From: Bog-756 sp963845485
GTDB taxonomy: Bacteria; Actinomycetota; Acidimicrobiia; Acidimicrobiales; RAAP-2
Assembly: GCA_963845485.1 (NCBI GenBank)
Contig: CAWJSI010000013.1
Span: forward strand, 124,001 to 188,000
Direction of reading: 5' to 3'
DNA: 64,000 bases
Both the position numbers and the translations under genes were made by a program. This document shows positions 1 to 9,010 of this stretch, one piece after another. Below the pieces are notes generated by a model. It was not told the DNA's origin, searched no databases, and saw only the letters and a list, made by a program, of their open reading frames with translations. Position 1 is the stretch's first letter, and each line of letters starts with the position of its first letter.

Positions 1-1535
1 TCATCGACTCGACGAACCTCGTACCACCCATACCGAGGAAATTTGTGCTGCCTCGGGCCACGTCCATGTCCATCAGCGGCACGGTCGTGCCCACCCCGAG
101 TCTCTCGCTCGAACATCTGGTCGCTTTCGTGGACACCCCGTCCGACCAGGCGCTCCAGATCTCGGCCACCTCGTGGCTCGGGGGTCTTCCGCGATTCCGT
201 CCGCAAAACCTGGTCCAAACTGGCGCGTCACCGTGGATCGCTGGAACGGGTGACACGGATCCGACGTTGACCCTCCGGTGGAACGGGCTCCGGCTGGTCA
301 GTTCGATCTCACTCGGCCTGACGCCCCATGCCAGCCGCCCTACCGAGATCCTCGTCACCAGCGCGGCCGGGAGCCATCGGATTGCCGTTCCCCGCCACGG
401 AGGGATCGTGACCTTCCCGCCTATGTACATCAACTCCCTCACGGTTCAGTTCGTCGGAGCCACCAAGAGGGTGACGGAAGTTCCCCTCAGCGGCATTCCC
501 ATCCCGCTTCCCGTGGGGCTGGCCTCCATCGGGGTGCCGGCCCTCCAGGCCCAGGTTCCCCAGCCGGTGACCCGTACGTCTCCGGTGACTATCCCGTGTG
601 GCTCGGGACCCACGGTGACGGTGGATGGCACGACAGTCCAGACCTCGGTGACCGGGACGGTGGGGAATCTGCTCGACCTTCAGCCCATGTCCCTGCGTGC
701 CTGTACCCCCGGCGGCGTCGACCTGGCCGCCGGTAGCCACATCATGTCCTTTCCCTCGGGAAGCGCCTTCATCGTGACCGGGCTGTTGGCAGATGGTGCA
801 GACACCGGGACGGCGGCTGTTCCCTCCGGGGTGCGCACGGCGCGGGTCCTCAGCTGGACTCCGGGGCGCCGCACCGTGGCAGTGAGCGCAGGATCGGCCA
901 CCTACCTCCAGGTCTCCCAGAACTACACCTCAGGGTGGGTAGCAACCGTGGATGGGCGCACCCTGACGCCACTCCGGCTGGATGGTTGGCAGCAGGGTTG
1001 GCTGATCCCGGCAGGGACGGCCGGCACGATGGTGATGACTTTTGCTCCCGACCACACCTATCGGGCGGCATTGCTACTCGGCGCGTTGTTCTTGCTCCTG
1101 CTCTTTGTTCTGGCCGTCGGGAGGAATGACCGGTCACGTCTCGGGCCGAGTGGACCTCGACGAAAACTTCATGGTTGGGTGCTCCTACTGGCTGCGGCGC
1201 TGGTCGGTGTCAGCGTCGGCGGATGGCTGGCTCTGTTGCTCGTGCCACTGTGTCTTGTGGCGCGCCGCTGGGGGAGTACCGCGATGGGGGTCATCGCCGG
1301 CCTGTCGTTCGCTGTTGGGGGTGTCATTGTCGCCGCCGATCCCAATGCCGTACCGGGTATCCATTCCGGAGCGTTCGGAGCTCCGGCTCAGATCGCCTCG
1401 GTTCTTGCGCTGTGCGCCGTTCTCGCCGCCGTAGTGGTCGGAGAACGCCGCCCGGCCAACGACGAGAAGCAGCCCGATGGGAGAACGCGGCAGGGGCTCC
1501 GGAGCCCACCTGATGCAGCGGCCGGTCTCCTCTGA
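1..1535 (+). CDS. AftD-like alpha-(1->3)-arabinofuranosyltransferase, C-terminal part (5' end outside window)
   Basis: The frame is open from the left edge, so only about the last 510 residues are present and the start lies upstream. The first ~330 residues are polar and beta-rich. They include GDTDPTLTLRW, resembling the discoidin-like module of AftD-type enzymes, and CGSGPTVTVDG. A WVATVDGRTL stretch is followed by several hydrophobic helices (roughly bases 1060-1125 and 1165-1440) and a basic/polar tail. In the known family, a polytopic GT-C transferase adds arabinofuranose to cell-wall arabinan, with the soluble module outside the membrane. The family call rests on C-terminal resemblance only, since the catalytic half is not visible. 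An unrelated large membrane glycosyltransferase with an exported sugar-binding domain is the main alternative. It converges on the nitroreductase gene. Confidence 0.5.
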   Translation, partial: IDSTNLVPPIPRKFVLPRATSMSISGTVVPTPSLSLEHLVAFVDTPSDQALQISATSWLGGLPRFRPQNLVQTGASPWIAGTGDTDPTLTLRWNGLRLVSSISLGLTPHASRPTEILVTSAAGSHRIAVPRHGGIVTFPPMYINSLTVQFVGATKRVTEVPLSGIPIPLPVGLASIGVPALQAQVPQPVTRTSPVTIPCGSGPTVTVDGTTVQTSVTGTVGNLLDLQPMSLRACTPGGVDLAAGSHIMSFPSGSAFIVTGLLADGADTGTAAVPSGVRTARVLSWTPGRRTVAVSAGSATYLQVSQNYTSGWVATVDGRTLTPLRLDGWQQGWLIPAGTAGTMVMTFAPDHTYRAALLLGALFLLLLFVLAVGRNDRSRLGPSGPRRKLHGWVLLLAAALVGVSVGGWLALLLVPLCLVARRWGSTAMGVIAGLSFAVGGVIVAADPNAVPGIHSGAFGAPAQIASVLALCAVLAAVVVGERRPANDEKQPDGRTRQGLRSPPDAAAGLL

Positions 1536-1569
1536 TCGGTGCGCAACGCCACAAGGTCAGCTGATGTCG

Positions 1570-2169
1570 TCACCACCGACCCCGGTGGACACTGTCCTCC
1601 AGGGTGCGTCGAGGCCGTAGAGCCGAAGGGGAGGGCGGATCCGGCTTGACGGGTTCACCGAGGAGGACCGCACCCAGCCAGCGGAGTCGCGGAGGAACTC
1701 CGAGTGACTCGGTAAGTCGGTCCTCGCCACGGAAGTTCCCCAAAAATGCCGCTCCGAGACCCCGATCGGTGGCACCGAGCAGCAAGCTCATCACGGCGAA
1801 GGCCGTGTCCACGTACCAGTAGGGGACCACCCACTCAGCGGAGCTACCGTCAGGCCGCACCTTGTCCGGCTGCGCGTAGCGGATTCGGTAGGCGTCCGGA
1901 TCGGCGAAGGCAAGCAGGACTACCGGTGCCCGGGAGAGTCCGGGATACCGCCTCGAGGCGGTACGCCACGCCTCGTCGGTGGTGGTCTGCCAGTAACGGT
2001 GGGTCTGCTCGGGACCTTCGAGCACCACGAACTCGCGGCCCTGGGAGTTGCCGGCTGACGGGGCACGAAGGGCTCCAGCGAGGAGCTCCTCGACGACCCC
2101 ATCTTCAAGGGGCTTTTCGCTGAAATTCCTGGTCATGTGCCGTCTGGCGAGGGCGTCGGTCAGCTCCAC
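1570..2169 (-). CDS. Nitroreductase family FMN oxidoreductase
   Basis: A 199-residue, single-domain flavoprotein of normal family length. The N-terminus carries the family's first FMN-phosphate site (RRHMTRNFSEKPL) and the APSAGNSQGREFVV stretch. The C-terminal half has the GLGAAFLGNF region and an LRWLGAVLLGEP strand typical of the fold. Members reduce nitro, quinone, enone or deazaflavin substrates with NAD(P)H, and the substrate here cannot be read. The GTG start has a GGAG 5-6 nt upstream. It is divergent from the MoeB-like gene. Because the genome makes F420 and its CofE lacks the fused nitroreductase domain found in mycobacterial FbiB, this could be a stand-alone dehydro-F420 reductase, but that is only a guess. 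Confidence 0.8.
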   Translation of the reverse strand: MELTDALARRHMTRNFSEKPLEDGVVEELLAGALRAPSAGNSQGREFVVLEGPEQTHRYWQTTTDEAWRTASRRYPGLSRAPVVLLAFADPDAYRIRYAQPDKVRPDGSSAEWVVPYWYVDTAFAVMSLLLGATDRGLGAAFLGNFRGEDRLTESLGVPPRLRWLGAVLLGEPVKPDPPSPSALRPRRTLEDSVHRGRW

Positions 2170-2301
2170 GGTGACTCCATGGCCGCACGCTACCGGCCTC
2201 CGGGAATGTTGACCCCGCTGGTAGTGTTTAACCTGCTGTCGAGGTGCACGAGTTGCGGGCTAGAGCCGGGACCGTGCTGATGAATAAGGATCGTGATCAC
2301 C

Positions 2302-3483
2302 GTGCCCACGTTCAGGGAGATGTTGGCCAACGCCAAGGCGTCCATTCGAGAGGTCGAGCCGGCCCAGGCCGCCGAGGAGATCGCCTCGGGCCCCACGGTC
2401 GTTCTCGACGTCCGTGAGCCCGACGAATACGAGCAGGGAGCGCTCCCCGGTGCCGTACACATCCCTCGGGGTACGTTGGAGACGTCGGTCGAAGGGCGGA
2501 TTCCCGACAAGTCGAGCCACGTGGTCGTGTACTGCGCCGGCGGAACGCGGTCTGCCTTCGCCGCCCAGACGATGCAGGATCTTGGCTACACCGATGTGGC
2601 TTCGGTCATCGGGGGGTTCAACCGCTGGAAGGACGAGGGACGTGATTGGGTGGCACCCCAGTCCTTGTCGCCTGAGCAGCGCAATCGTTACCAGCGCCAC
2701 CTCCTGCTACCCGAAGTGGGGGAAACCGGTCAGCTGAAGCTGCTGGACTCCAAGGTCCTGCTCCTGGGAGCAGGCGGACTGGGGTCGCCCGCGGCCCTCT
2801 ATCTCGCAGCTGCCGGCGTAGGGACCATCGGAATCATCGACATGGACGTGGTCGATGCCTCCAATCTGCAGCGCCAGATCCTGCACAACACGGACCGAAT
2901 CGGTGAGCGGAAGGTCGACTCGGCCAAGAAGACGCTGACCCTGATCAACCCGGACGTGAACGTCGTGACCTACGACGTCCGACTGGGCGCGGACAACATT
3001 CTGGACATCATCGACGGTTACGACGTGATCGTGGACGGCACAGACAACTTTCCGACCCGCTATCTGGTCAATGACGCGTCGTTGCTCAAGCGGATCCCGG
3101 TGGTGCACGGCTCCATCTTCCGATTCGAGGGGCAAGCCACGGTGTTTAACCCCTACGTCGGTCCGTGCTATCGGTGCATGATCCCCGAGCCTCCTCCGGC
3201 CGAACTGGCTCCGAGCTGCGCCGAGGCGGGTGTGCTGGGTGTGCTGCCCGGCATCGTGGGTTCGATCCAGGCCGTCGAGGCCATCAAGATCCTTCTCGGC
3301 ATTGGGGAGACCCTTCAGGGCCGCCTCTTGGCCTACGACGCCCTCGAGCAGAACTTCCGGACCTTCAAGGTGCATCGTGACCCCCACTGCCCAGCATGTG
3401 GGCCCGACGCCGGTGAGATCGTCATCGCCGAGTACGACGACCTGTGCATGCCCCACGCCGTCGCCCCTGCGGTGAGCGCCTGA
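2302..3483 (+). CDS. moeB: Rhodanese-MoeB/ThiF fusion: sulfur-carrier adenylyltransferase/sulfurtransferase
   Basis: An E1-like enzyme that adenylates the C-terminus of a small sulfur carrier (MoaD/ThiS/CysO type) and, through the rhodanese domain, hands sulfur to it. The N-terminal rhodanese domain (about residues 15-115) has the active-site loop YCAGGTRS. The ThiF domain (about 120-385) has the nucleotide motif GAGGLGSP, RQILH, an APSCAE active-cysteine segment, and zinc-binding CYRC and CPAC pairs. The usual MoeZ order is ThiF first and rhodanese second; here it is reversed. I chose GTG 2302 because AAGGA at 2286-2290 lies 11 nt upstream. The in-frame GTG at 2293 would leave only 2 nt. No carrier protein gene is adjacent. 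Confidence 0.85.
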   Translation: MPTFREMLANAKASIREVEPAQAAEEIASGPTVVLDVREPDEYEQGALPGAVHIPRGTLETSVEGRIPDKSSHVVVYCAGGTRSAFAAQTMQDLGYTDVASVIGGFNRWKDEGRDWVAPQSLSPEQRNRYQRHLLLPEVGETGQLKLLDSKVLLLGAGGLGSPAALYLAAAGVGTIGIIDMDVVDASNLQRQILHNTDRIGERKVDSAKKTLTLINPDVNVVTYDVRLGADNILDIIDGYDVIVDGTDNFPTRYLVNDASLLKRIPVVHGSIFRFEGQATVFNPYVGPCYRCMIPEPPPAELAPSCAEAGVLGVLPGIVGSIQAVEAIKILLGIGETLQGRLLAYDALEQNFRTFKVHRDPHCPACGPDAGEIVIAEYDDLCMPHAVAPAVSA

Positions 3484-3572
3484 TCCCCGGCGCCCAACGG
3501 CGTCAGGGGGTCGCGGGACGCTCATCGGGGTCCAGGGAAGCCACCGTTTTCCCAGCTGGGAGCCTGAGACCG

Positions 3573-3578
3573 TAACCT
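3573..3578 (+). promoter_or_regulatory. -10-like box TAACCT before mutase gene
   Basis: Lies 7 nt before the ATG at 3586, where no Shine-Dalgarno is visible; fits a leaderless start. Confidence 0.45.
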
Positions 3579-3585
3579 GTTCCCC

Positions 3586-5193
3586 ATGACACCGGAGCAC
3601 ACGTCAGAGAAGCCTGAGAACCGACGGTTCACCGACTCGGGGATCGAGATCCAACCGGTCTACGGACCCGCGGATCTCGACGGATGGGACCCCGAGGACC
3701 AGTTGGGTACGCCCGGCACCTACCCCTATACACGGGGCATCCGAGCCGACATGTACCGTGGCCGGCTCTGGACGATGCGCCAGTACGCCGGCTTCGGCAC
3801 GGCGGAGTCCACCAACGAGCGGTTCAAGTTCTTGCTGGGCGCCGGTCAGACCGGATTGTCGTGTGCCTTCGACCTCCCGACCCAGATGGGTTACGACTCG
3901 GACCACCCCCGTTCCGAGGGGGAGGTCGGCAAGGTGGGAGTGGCCATCGACTCCATGGCCGACATGCGCCTGCTGCTCGCCGATCTGCCGCTCGACAAGG
4001 TCACCACGTCGATGACCATCAACGCCACCGGCGCCATCCTGCTCCTCTTCTATCAACTGGTGGCCGAGGAGAACGGCGTCGACCCGAAGCTGCTGGGCGG
4101 CACCATCCAGAACGACATCCTGAAGGAGTACGTGGCCCGGGGCACCTACATCTACCCGCCGCGCCCCTCCATGCGGCTGGTCACCGACACCTTCTCTTAC
4201 TGCGCCGAGCACCTCCCGGCTTGGAACACCATTTCCATCTCGGGCTACCACATCCGAGAGGCTGGCTCCACGGCCGTCCAGGAGATCGCCTTCACCATCG
4301 CCAACGGGATCGCCTACGTGGAGGCCGCCCTGGCTGCAGGGCTCGACGTCGATGCCTTCGCACCTCGACTCAGCTTCTTCTGGAACGCCCACAACAATCT
4401 GTTCGAAGAGGTGGCCAAGTATCGGGCTGCCCGTCGCATGTGGGCGAAGATCATGACCGAACGCTTCGCGGCCAAGGACAAGAAGTCCACACTGCTCCGG
4501 TTCCACACGCAGACAGGAGGGTCGACCCTCACCGCACAGCAGCCCGAGAACAACATCGTCCGGGTAACCCTCCAAGCGCTGGCCGCGGCCCTGGGTGGTA
4601 CGCAGAGCCTCCATACCAACGGATTCGACGAGGCCTTGGGCCTGCCCACCGAACGGGCGGCCAAGGTGGCGCTCCGCACCCAGCAGATCGTGGGCTACGA
4701 GTCGGGGATCGCCGATACCGTCGACCCTCTGGCCGGATCCTGGTTCATCGAGTCGCTCACCGATGAGGTGGAGAAGGCGGCCTGGGAGTACCTGGAGCGC
4801 ATCGACGCAATGGGTGGCGCCGTGGATGCCATCGAGGCCCAGTACATGCAACAGGAGATCGAGCAAGCCGCCTACACCTACGCGAAGGACATCGACTCGG
4901 GCGACAAGGTGATCGTCGGAGTCAACAGATACGTGGACGATGAACTCGAGCCCACGGAGGTCTTCCCGATCGACCCCGAGCTCCAGCGGTCCCAGGTGGC
5001 CCGGGTCAAGCGGGTTCGACAGGAGCGCTCTCAGCCCGAGGTGGACGCGGCGTTGGCCGATGTCGAGGCGGCGGCGCGTGGGACCCAGAATCTGCTGGTG
5101 CCCATGAAGACCGCATTGGCGGCCATGGCCACACTGGGCGAGGTATCCGACGTCCTGCGGGGCGTGTTCGGGGAGTTTCACCCGAACGGTTGA
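3586..5193 (+). CDS. Acyl-CoA mutase large (catalytic) subunit, methylmalonyl-CoA mutase type
   Basis: A 535-residue TIM-barrel subunit of B12-dependent acyl-CoA mutases, which rearrange carbon skeletons such as (R)-methylmalonyl-CoA to succinyl-CoA. The N-terminal YTRGI and RQYAGFGTAE, the SISGYH histidine motif and GGTQSLHTN are all present. By alignment from memory, Tyr67 and Arg185 match Tyr89 and Arg207 of Propionibacterium methylmalonyl-CoA mutase. Isobutyryl-CoA mutase has Phe and Gln at these positions, so a dicarboxylic acyl-CoA substrate is favoured, though ethylmalonyl-CoA is not excluded. The B12-binding DXHXXG domain is absent, so a separate small subunit must exist outside the window. 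The nearby biotin carboxylase alpha subunit could supply methylmalonyl-CoA. Confidence 0.85.
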   Translation: MTPEHTSEKPENRRFTDSGIEIQPVYGPADLDGWDPEDQLGTPGTYPYTRGIRADMYRGRLWTMRQYAGFGTAESTNERFKFLLGAGQTGLSCAFDLPTQMGYDSDHPRSEGEVGKVGVAIDSMADMRLLLADLPLDKVTTSMTINATGAILLLFYQLVAEENGVDPKLLGGTIQNDILKEYVARGTYIYPPRPSMRLVTDTFSYCAEHLPAWNTISISGYHIREAGSTAVQEIAFTIANGIAYVEAALAAGLDVDAFAPRLSFFWNAHNNLFEEVAKYRAARRMWAKIMTERFAAKDKKSTLLRFHTQTGGSTLTAQQPENNIVRVTLQALAAALGGTQSLHTNGFDEALGLPTERAAKVALRTQQIVGYESGIADTVDPLAGSWFIESLTDEVEKAAWEYLERIDAMGGAVDAIEAQYMQQEIEQAAYTYAKDIDSGDKVIVGVNRYVDDELEPTEVFPIDPELQRSQVARVKRVRQERSQPEVDAALADVEAAARGTQNLLVPMKTALAAMATLGEVSDVLRGVFGEFHPNG

Positions 5194-5303
5194 CCGGTCG
5201 TCAGTGGCGGTCGAATCGGAGGGTTGCATCAGTTCGCTTGCCGCCCGCTTCGGGCTGGACAGTTCTACGCTCGACGGGCGCCCGTCGCAGACGGATTAGG
5301 CGA

Positions 5304-5873
5304 TTAACTCCAGGGTCTGGCGTTCCACTCGCTGGCCAGCACGGCGTAGATGTCCTCGTCGGTCCACTCGCCTTTCACCCATTCATTCTCGACGAGGTGG
5401 GCCTCTCTCCTCATGCCCAGTCGCTCCAGCACGGCGGCCGAGGCCCGGTTCCGGCCGTCTAGGCGCCCGGTGACTCGGTGCGCGCCCAGAGCGGTGAACG
5501 CCAGTTCGACGACGGCCTTCGCCGCTTCGGTGGCGTAGCCCTGTCCGCGATGGTCGGGGTGAAAGACGTAGCCGATCTCGGCGTGGCGGTGCTCGTCGCT
5601 TTGCCAGCACAGGCCTACGTCGCCGGCTACCTCACCGGAGGCTGTGACTTCGGCGGCCAGGTTGATCCACCCTCCGGCCTCGGTGATCTCGGTCTGCAGG
5701 CCGGCCAGCTTTTCGGCTGCCTCCGTCCGGGTGAGCGCCTCCTCGTAGAGGAATCGGGCGACGTCAGGGTCCCCCCGGATGGAGTGGTAGCGATCCAGTT
5801 CCTCCCGGCGCCAGGGTCTGAGGGACAGGCGGTCGGTCCGTAGTGGATAGGTGGGCCGGAGATTCGTTGTCAT
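5304..5873 (-). CDS. GNAT family N-acetyltransferase (RimJ/RimL-like)
   Basis: A 189-residue single-domain acetyltransferase. It begins with the LRTDRLSLRPWRREELD strand of the RimJ/RimL subfamily and has the acetyl-CoA pyrophosphate loop HPDHRGQGYATEAA and the NRASAAVLERLGM motif. Members acetylate the N-termini of ribosomal proteins, or antibiotics and small amines; the acceptor is unknown here. It lies 39 nt downstream of the M20 amidohydrolase on the same strand and could be the last gene of a carboxylase-amidohydrolase-GNAT transcript. Functional linkage is not evident. Confidence 0.85.
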   Translation of the reverse strand: MTTNLRPTYPLRTDRLSLRPWRREELDRYHSIRGDPDVARFLYEEALTRTEAAEKLAGLQTEITEAGGWINLAAEVTASGEVAGDVGLCWQSDEHRHAEIGYVFHPDHRGQGYATEAAKAVVELAFTALGAHRVTGRLDGRNRASAAVLERLGMRREAHLVENEWVKGEWTDEDIYAVLASEWNARPWS

Positions 5874-5912
5874 CGGGTGAGCGTCAGAGGTACGACGAGC
5901 TGGCTTACCGCG

Positions 5913-7088
5913 TCAGCTGGGCCGACCGGCCAACAGGCGGTCCCGGGTGCCCTCCGAGCGTGCGGCGTCGATAACCGTCCATGCCATGGACAACGAACCG
6001 TCCAGAACGGCACGATCGGCCGAGGCCGTGACACAGGCGGCGGCGAACTCGGGCTGGTGATTGACCGACCCGGCGGCATCGATACCAATGAGGGGATGGA
6101 TGGTGGGCACGGCCAGGGAGACGTTGGCCATATCGGTAGAGAAGGTGGGGCGTGGGGCGAGGTTGTCGTCAAGGGTGAAGGTGCGCCCGAGTTCCTCGGC
6201 GTTGGCCCGGTACAGGTCGAGTAGAGCCAGATCACTTTCCATGTGGGAGTAGACCGGAGAGAGTTCGCGACGTTCGACGGTCGTTCCGGTGGCCAAGGCA
6301 CCGGCATGGAAGCACGCCATGACCCGGGGCTCCAGTAGTTCCAGGCCTTCCAGCGATGTGGAGCGACACATGAACCGTCCACTCACCGAGTCGGGGATGA
6401 TGTTGGCGGCCTGCCCGCCGTCGGTCACGATCCCGTGGATCTGGTCTCCCGGCCGGAACTGCTGGCGCAGCAGGCCCAGGGCGACCTGGCTGAGGGCCAT
6501 GGCGTCACCGGCGTTCGCTCCCTCCCACGGTGCTGCCGACGCGTGGGCGGCCTTTCCGTGGAAGACCACGTCGAAGTGGGAGACGGCGAGGCACGTTCCC
6601 TGAAGCCGATCGGTGGGCCACGGATGGACCATCATGGCGGCGTGGACATCGTCGAAGACGCCGTCCTCCAGCATGGAGATCTTGCCCCCGCCGCCCTCCT
6701 CGGCCGGTGTGCCGAGGACCCGCAGCGTCACTCCGAGGTCATCAGCCAGGCCGGCTAGACCGAGGCCGGCCCCGACGGCCGTCGCTGCGATGATGTTGTG
6801 TCCACAGGCGTGTCCCACGCCCGGTAGGGCGTCGTACTCGGCGCAGAGCGCCACCACCAGCGGCCCGGTTCCGATCTCGGCACTGAAGGCGGTGGGCATC
6901 CCCGAAGTTCCCGTGGTCACCGAGAACCCCCCATCGCTCAGTTGTTCGGCCGTCCACACCGCCGCACGGTCCTCCTCGAAGGCCGTCTCCGGGTGATCAT
7001 GGATGTCGTGGCTGAGCCGGACCAGTCTGTCCAGGCGCCCCTCGACGGCGAGCTGGGCGACGCCCTTCTCCTTCGTGGGCTCTGGCAT
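5913..7088 (-). CDS. M20 family amidohydrolase (PM20D2/AbgB-like)
   Basis: A 391-residue metal-dependent amidohydrolase of the M20 clan. Metal-ligand motifs are visible: GHACGHN, GTPAEEGGGGK (general base and ligand glutamates), the MVHP histidine and a late VNHQPEF histidine. The central FHGKAAHASAAPWEG stretch belongs to the lid/dimerisation domain. Relatives cleave N-acyl amino acids, p-aminobenzoyl-glutamate or odd dipeptides. The ATG start has GAAAGGG just upstream. The gene lies 52 nt after the carboxylase stop and was probably co-transcribed with it. Confidence 0.8.
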   Translation of the reverse strand: MPEPTKEKGVAQLAVEGRLDRLVRLSHDIHDHPETAFEEDRAAVWTAEQLSDGGFSVTTGTSGMPTAFSAEIGTGPLVVALCAEYDALPGVGHACGHNIIAATAVGAGLGLAGLADDLGVTLRVLGTPAEEGGGGKISMLEDGVFDDVHAAMMVHPWPTDRLQGTCLAVSHFDVVFHGKAAHASAAPWEGANAGDAMALSQVALGLLRQQFRPGDQIHGIVTDGGQAANIIPDSVSGRFMCRSTSLEGLELLEPRVMACFHAGALATGTTVERRELSPVYSHMESDLALLDLYRANAEELGRTFTLDDNLAPRPTFSTDMANVSLAVPTIHPLIGIDAAGSVNHQPEFAAACVTASADRAVLDGSLSMAWTVIDAARSEGTRDRLLAGRPS

Positions 7089-7140
7089 GGTGGCCCTTTC
7101 GCTGGACGGATCGTGCTCGTTGGCGGTGCCCGTTGGCCGG

Positions 7141-8922
7141 CTAGTCGATGACGGCGATCACGTCGCCGGGTCCGACGGACTCGCCCGCGGCAACCCGCAC
7201 CTCTTTCACCGTTCCCGCCTTCTCGGCGTTGACGTTGTTCTCCATCTTCATGGCCTCGAGCACGCACACCGTCTGGCCGATCTCGACGGTGTCGCCCACG
7301 GCCACCATGACCCGCACGATGGTGCCTTGCATCGGGACGGCCACGGTACCTGATCCCGCCGCTCCGCCCCCCGTGGCCTTGGGCCGTTTCGGTCCGGCTC
7401 CGCGAGCGGCTCCGGCACCGGTGGCGACCACGGCATCACCGAGGTCGGGCACCCACAGCTTGACCTGGTAGCGCCGTCCGTCGACTTCGGCGGTCACGTC
7501 CCGCAGCACCCGGGGGACTGCCTCGTCACCCTCGGCCGGTACCACTGCGGGGGGCTCGGCCGAAGCCGCTACAACGCCGCTCAGATCCAGGCTCTGCTCG
7601 ACCCAGTTCGTGGAGTGCTGCCCCGAGACGAAGTCTGGGTGAGAAAGGATGGCCACATCGGCAGGCAGGGTGGTGGCAACGCCGTCCACCACGATCTCAT
7701 CGATGGCCCGGAGCATGCGCCGGCGGGCAGCCTCACGGTCGTGACCCCAGACGACCAGCTTGGCCACCAGGTTGTCGTAGAACTGGCTGATGGTGTCGCC
7801 GGACTCGTAGCCGGCGTCGAGGCGAACGCCTGGACCGCCCGGCGCCACCAGCTTCGTGATCGTCCCCGGCGAGGGAGTGAACGCCCCCCCGGTTGGGTCC
7901 TCGGCATTGATCCGGACCTCTATGGCGTGTCCGTCCCGTCGGACATCATCCTGGGTGAACCCGAGCGGCTCGCCCGACGCCACCCGTAATTGCCATTCCA
8001 CCAGGTCCAATCCGGTTACCAGTTCGGTGACCGGGTGCTCCACCTGGAGGCGGGTGTTCATCTCTAGAAAGAAGAACTCGCCGTCCTGGTAGAGGAACTC
8101 CACCGTCCCCGCATTCACGTAGCCACATGCCTCGGCCACCTTCACTGAGGCCTCGCCCATGGCTCGACGTACGTCGTCGGGGAAGTTGGGTGCGGGGCTC
8201 TCCTCGACCAGCTTCTGGTGGCGACGCTGAGCCGAGCAGTCGCGCTCACCGAGCCACAGCGTGGTTCCGTGGGTGTCGGCGATGATCTGCATCTCGACGT
8301 GTCGGGGCCACGCCAGGTACCGCTCGACGTAGCACTCGTCCCGACCGAAGTAGGCCTTGGACTCCCGCATCGCCGACTCGAGGGCGTCGGCGGCCTCGTC
8401 GGGTCCGCCCACCACCTTCATGCCCCGGCCGCCACCGCCGTAGGCCGCCTTGATGGCGACCGGCCAGCCGAACTCGTTACCGAAGGCAGTCACCTCGTCG
8501 GGGGACTGGAGCACCTCGGAGCGGCCCGGCACGCCCAGCACGCCGGCCCGCTCGGCGGCGTGTCGAGAGCTGATCTTGTCGCCCATGACATCGATGGCCT
8601 CGGGCGGGGGGCCGATGAAGGTGACCCCGCGCTCGGTTATGGCCCGGGCGAAGTCGGTGTTCTCCGAGAAGAACCCGTAGCCCGGGTGCACGGCGTCGGC
8701 CCCGCTCCGCTCCACGATGTCCAAGATGGCCTCGGTGTTCAGGTAGCTCTCGGCGGCCGTCTGGCCGCCGAGGGCGTAGGCCTCGTCGGCCAGTCGTACA
8801 TGGAGCGCGTCACGGTCGAGCTCCGAGTAGACGGCCACGGTGGCCACTCCCAGCTCGCGACAGGTCCGTATGACCCGAACCGCGATCTCCCCCCGGTTGG
8901 CGATGAGAACCTTCTTCAGCAC
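7141..8922 (-). CDS. Acetyl/propionyl-CoA carboxylase alpha subunit (biotin carboxylase + BCCP)
   Basis: A 593-residue alpha subunit that carboxylates its own biotin with ATP and bicarbonate, for transfer by a separate beta subunit to acetyl- or propionyl-CoA. Residues 1-~445 form the biotin carboxylase (start KKVLIANRGEIAVRV; ATP-grasp GGGGRGMKVV; EMNTRLQVEHPVTE). A linker follows, then a biotinyl domain in the last ~75 residues with EAMKMEN (target Lys559). The frame is open far upstream, but that part is antisense to birA. The GTG at 8922 has AAGG 6 nt away and gives the family's usual length. It is divergent from birA, whose product biotinylates it. No carboxyltransferase beta subunit is in the window. 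Confidence 0.92.
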   Translation of the reverse strand: MLKKVLIANRGEIAVRVIRTCRELGVATVAVYSELDRDALHVRLADEAYALGGQTAAESYLNTEAILDIVERSGADAVHPGYGFFSENTDFARAITERGVTFIGPPPEAIDVMGDKISSRHAAERAGVLGVPGRSEVLQSPDEVTAFGNEFGWPVAIKAAYGGGGRGMKVVGGPDEAADALESAMRESKAYFGRDECYVERYLAWPRHVEMQIIADTHGTTLWLGERDCSAQRRHQKLVEESPAPNFPDDVRRAMGEASVKVAEACGYVNAGTVEFLYQDGEFFFLEMNTRLQVEHPVTELVTGLDLVEWQLRVASGEPLGFTQDDVRRDGHAIEVRINAEDPTGGAFTPSPGTITKLVAPGGPGVRLDAGYESGDTISQFYDNLVAKLVVWGHDREAARRRMLRAIDEIVVDGVATTLPADVAILSHPDFVSGQHSTNWVEQSLDLSGVVAASAEPPAVVPAEGDEAVPRVLRDVTAEVDGRRYQVKLWVPDLGDAVVATGAGAARGAGPKRPKATGGGAAGSGTVAVPMQGTIVRVMVAVGDTVEIGQTVCVLEAMKMENNVNAEKAGTVKEVRVAAGESVGPGDVIAVID

Positions 8923-8997
8923 GCTGCGCCTTTCGAATCGAACGGATATGGGGACGGCGTCGGCCGTCCCGAGGCGTTCTAACACTGTCACGGCCCG

Positions 8998-9003
8998 TAG
9001 GGT
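8998..9003 (+). promoter_or_regulatory. -10-like box TAGGGT before birA
   Basis: Seven nt before the ATG at 9011, in the 88-nt gap between the divergent carboxylase and birA genes. Confidence 0.45.
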
Positions 9004-9010
9004 GTGTGCC

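Noticed and set aside
3604..5229. 541-codon minus-strand ORF
   Set aside because: Antisense shadow of the acyl-CoA mutase gene, with no recognisable domain.
5273..5286. Palindrome GACGGGCGCCCGTC after the mutase gene as a terminator
   Set aside because: There is no loop or T-tract; a perfect GC palindrome of this size is not unusual in such GC-rich DNA.
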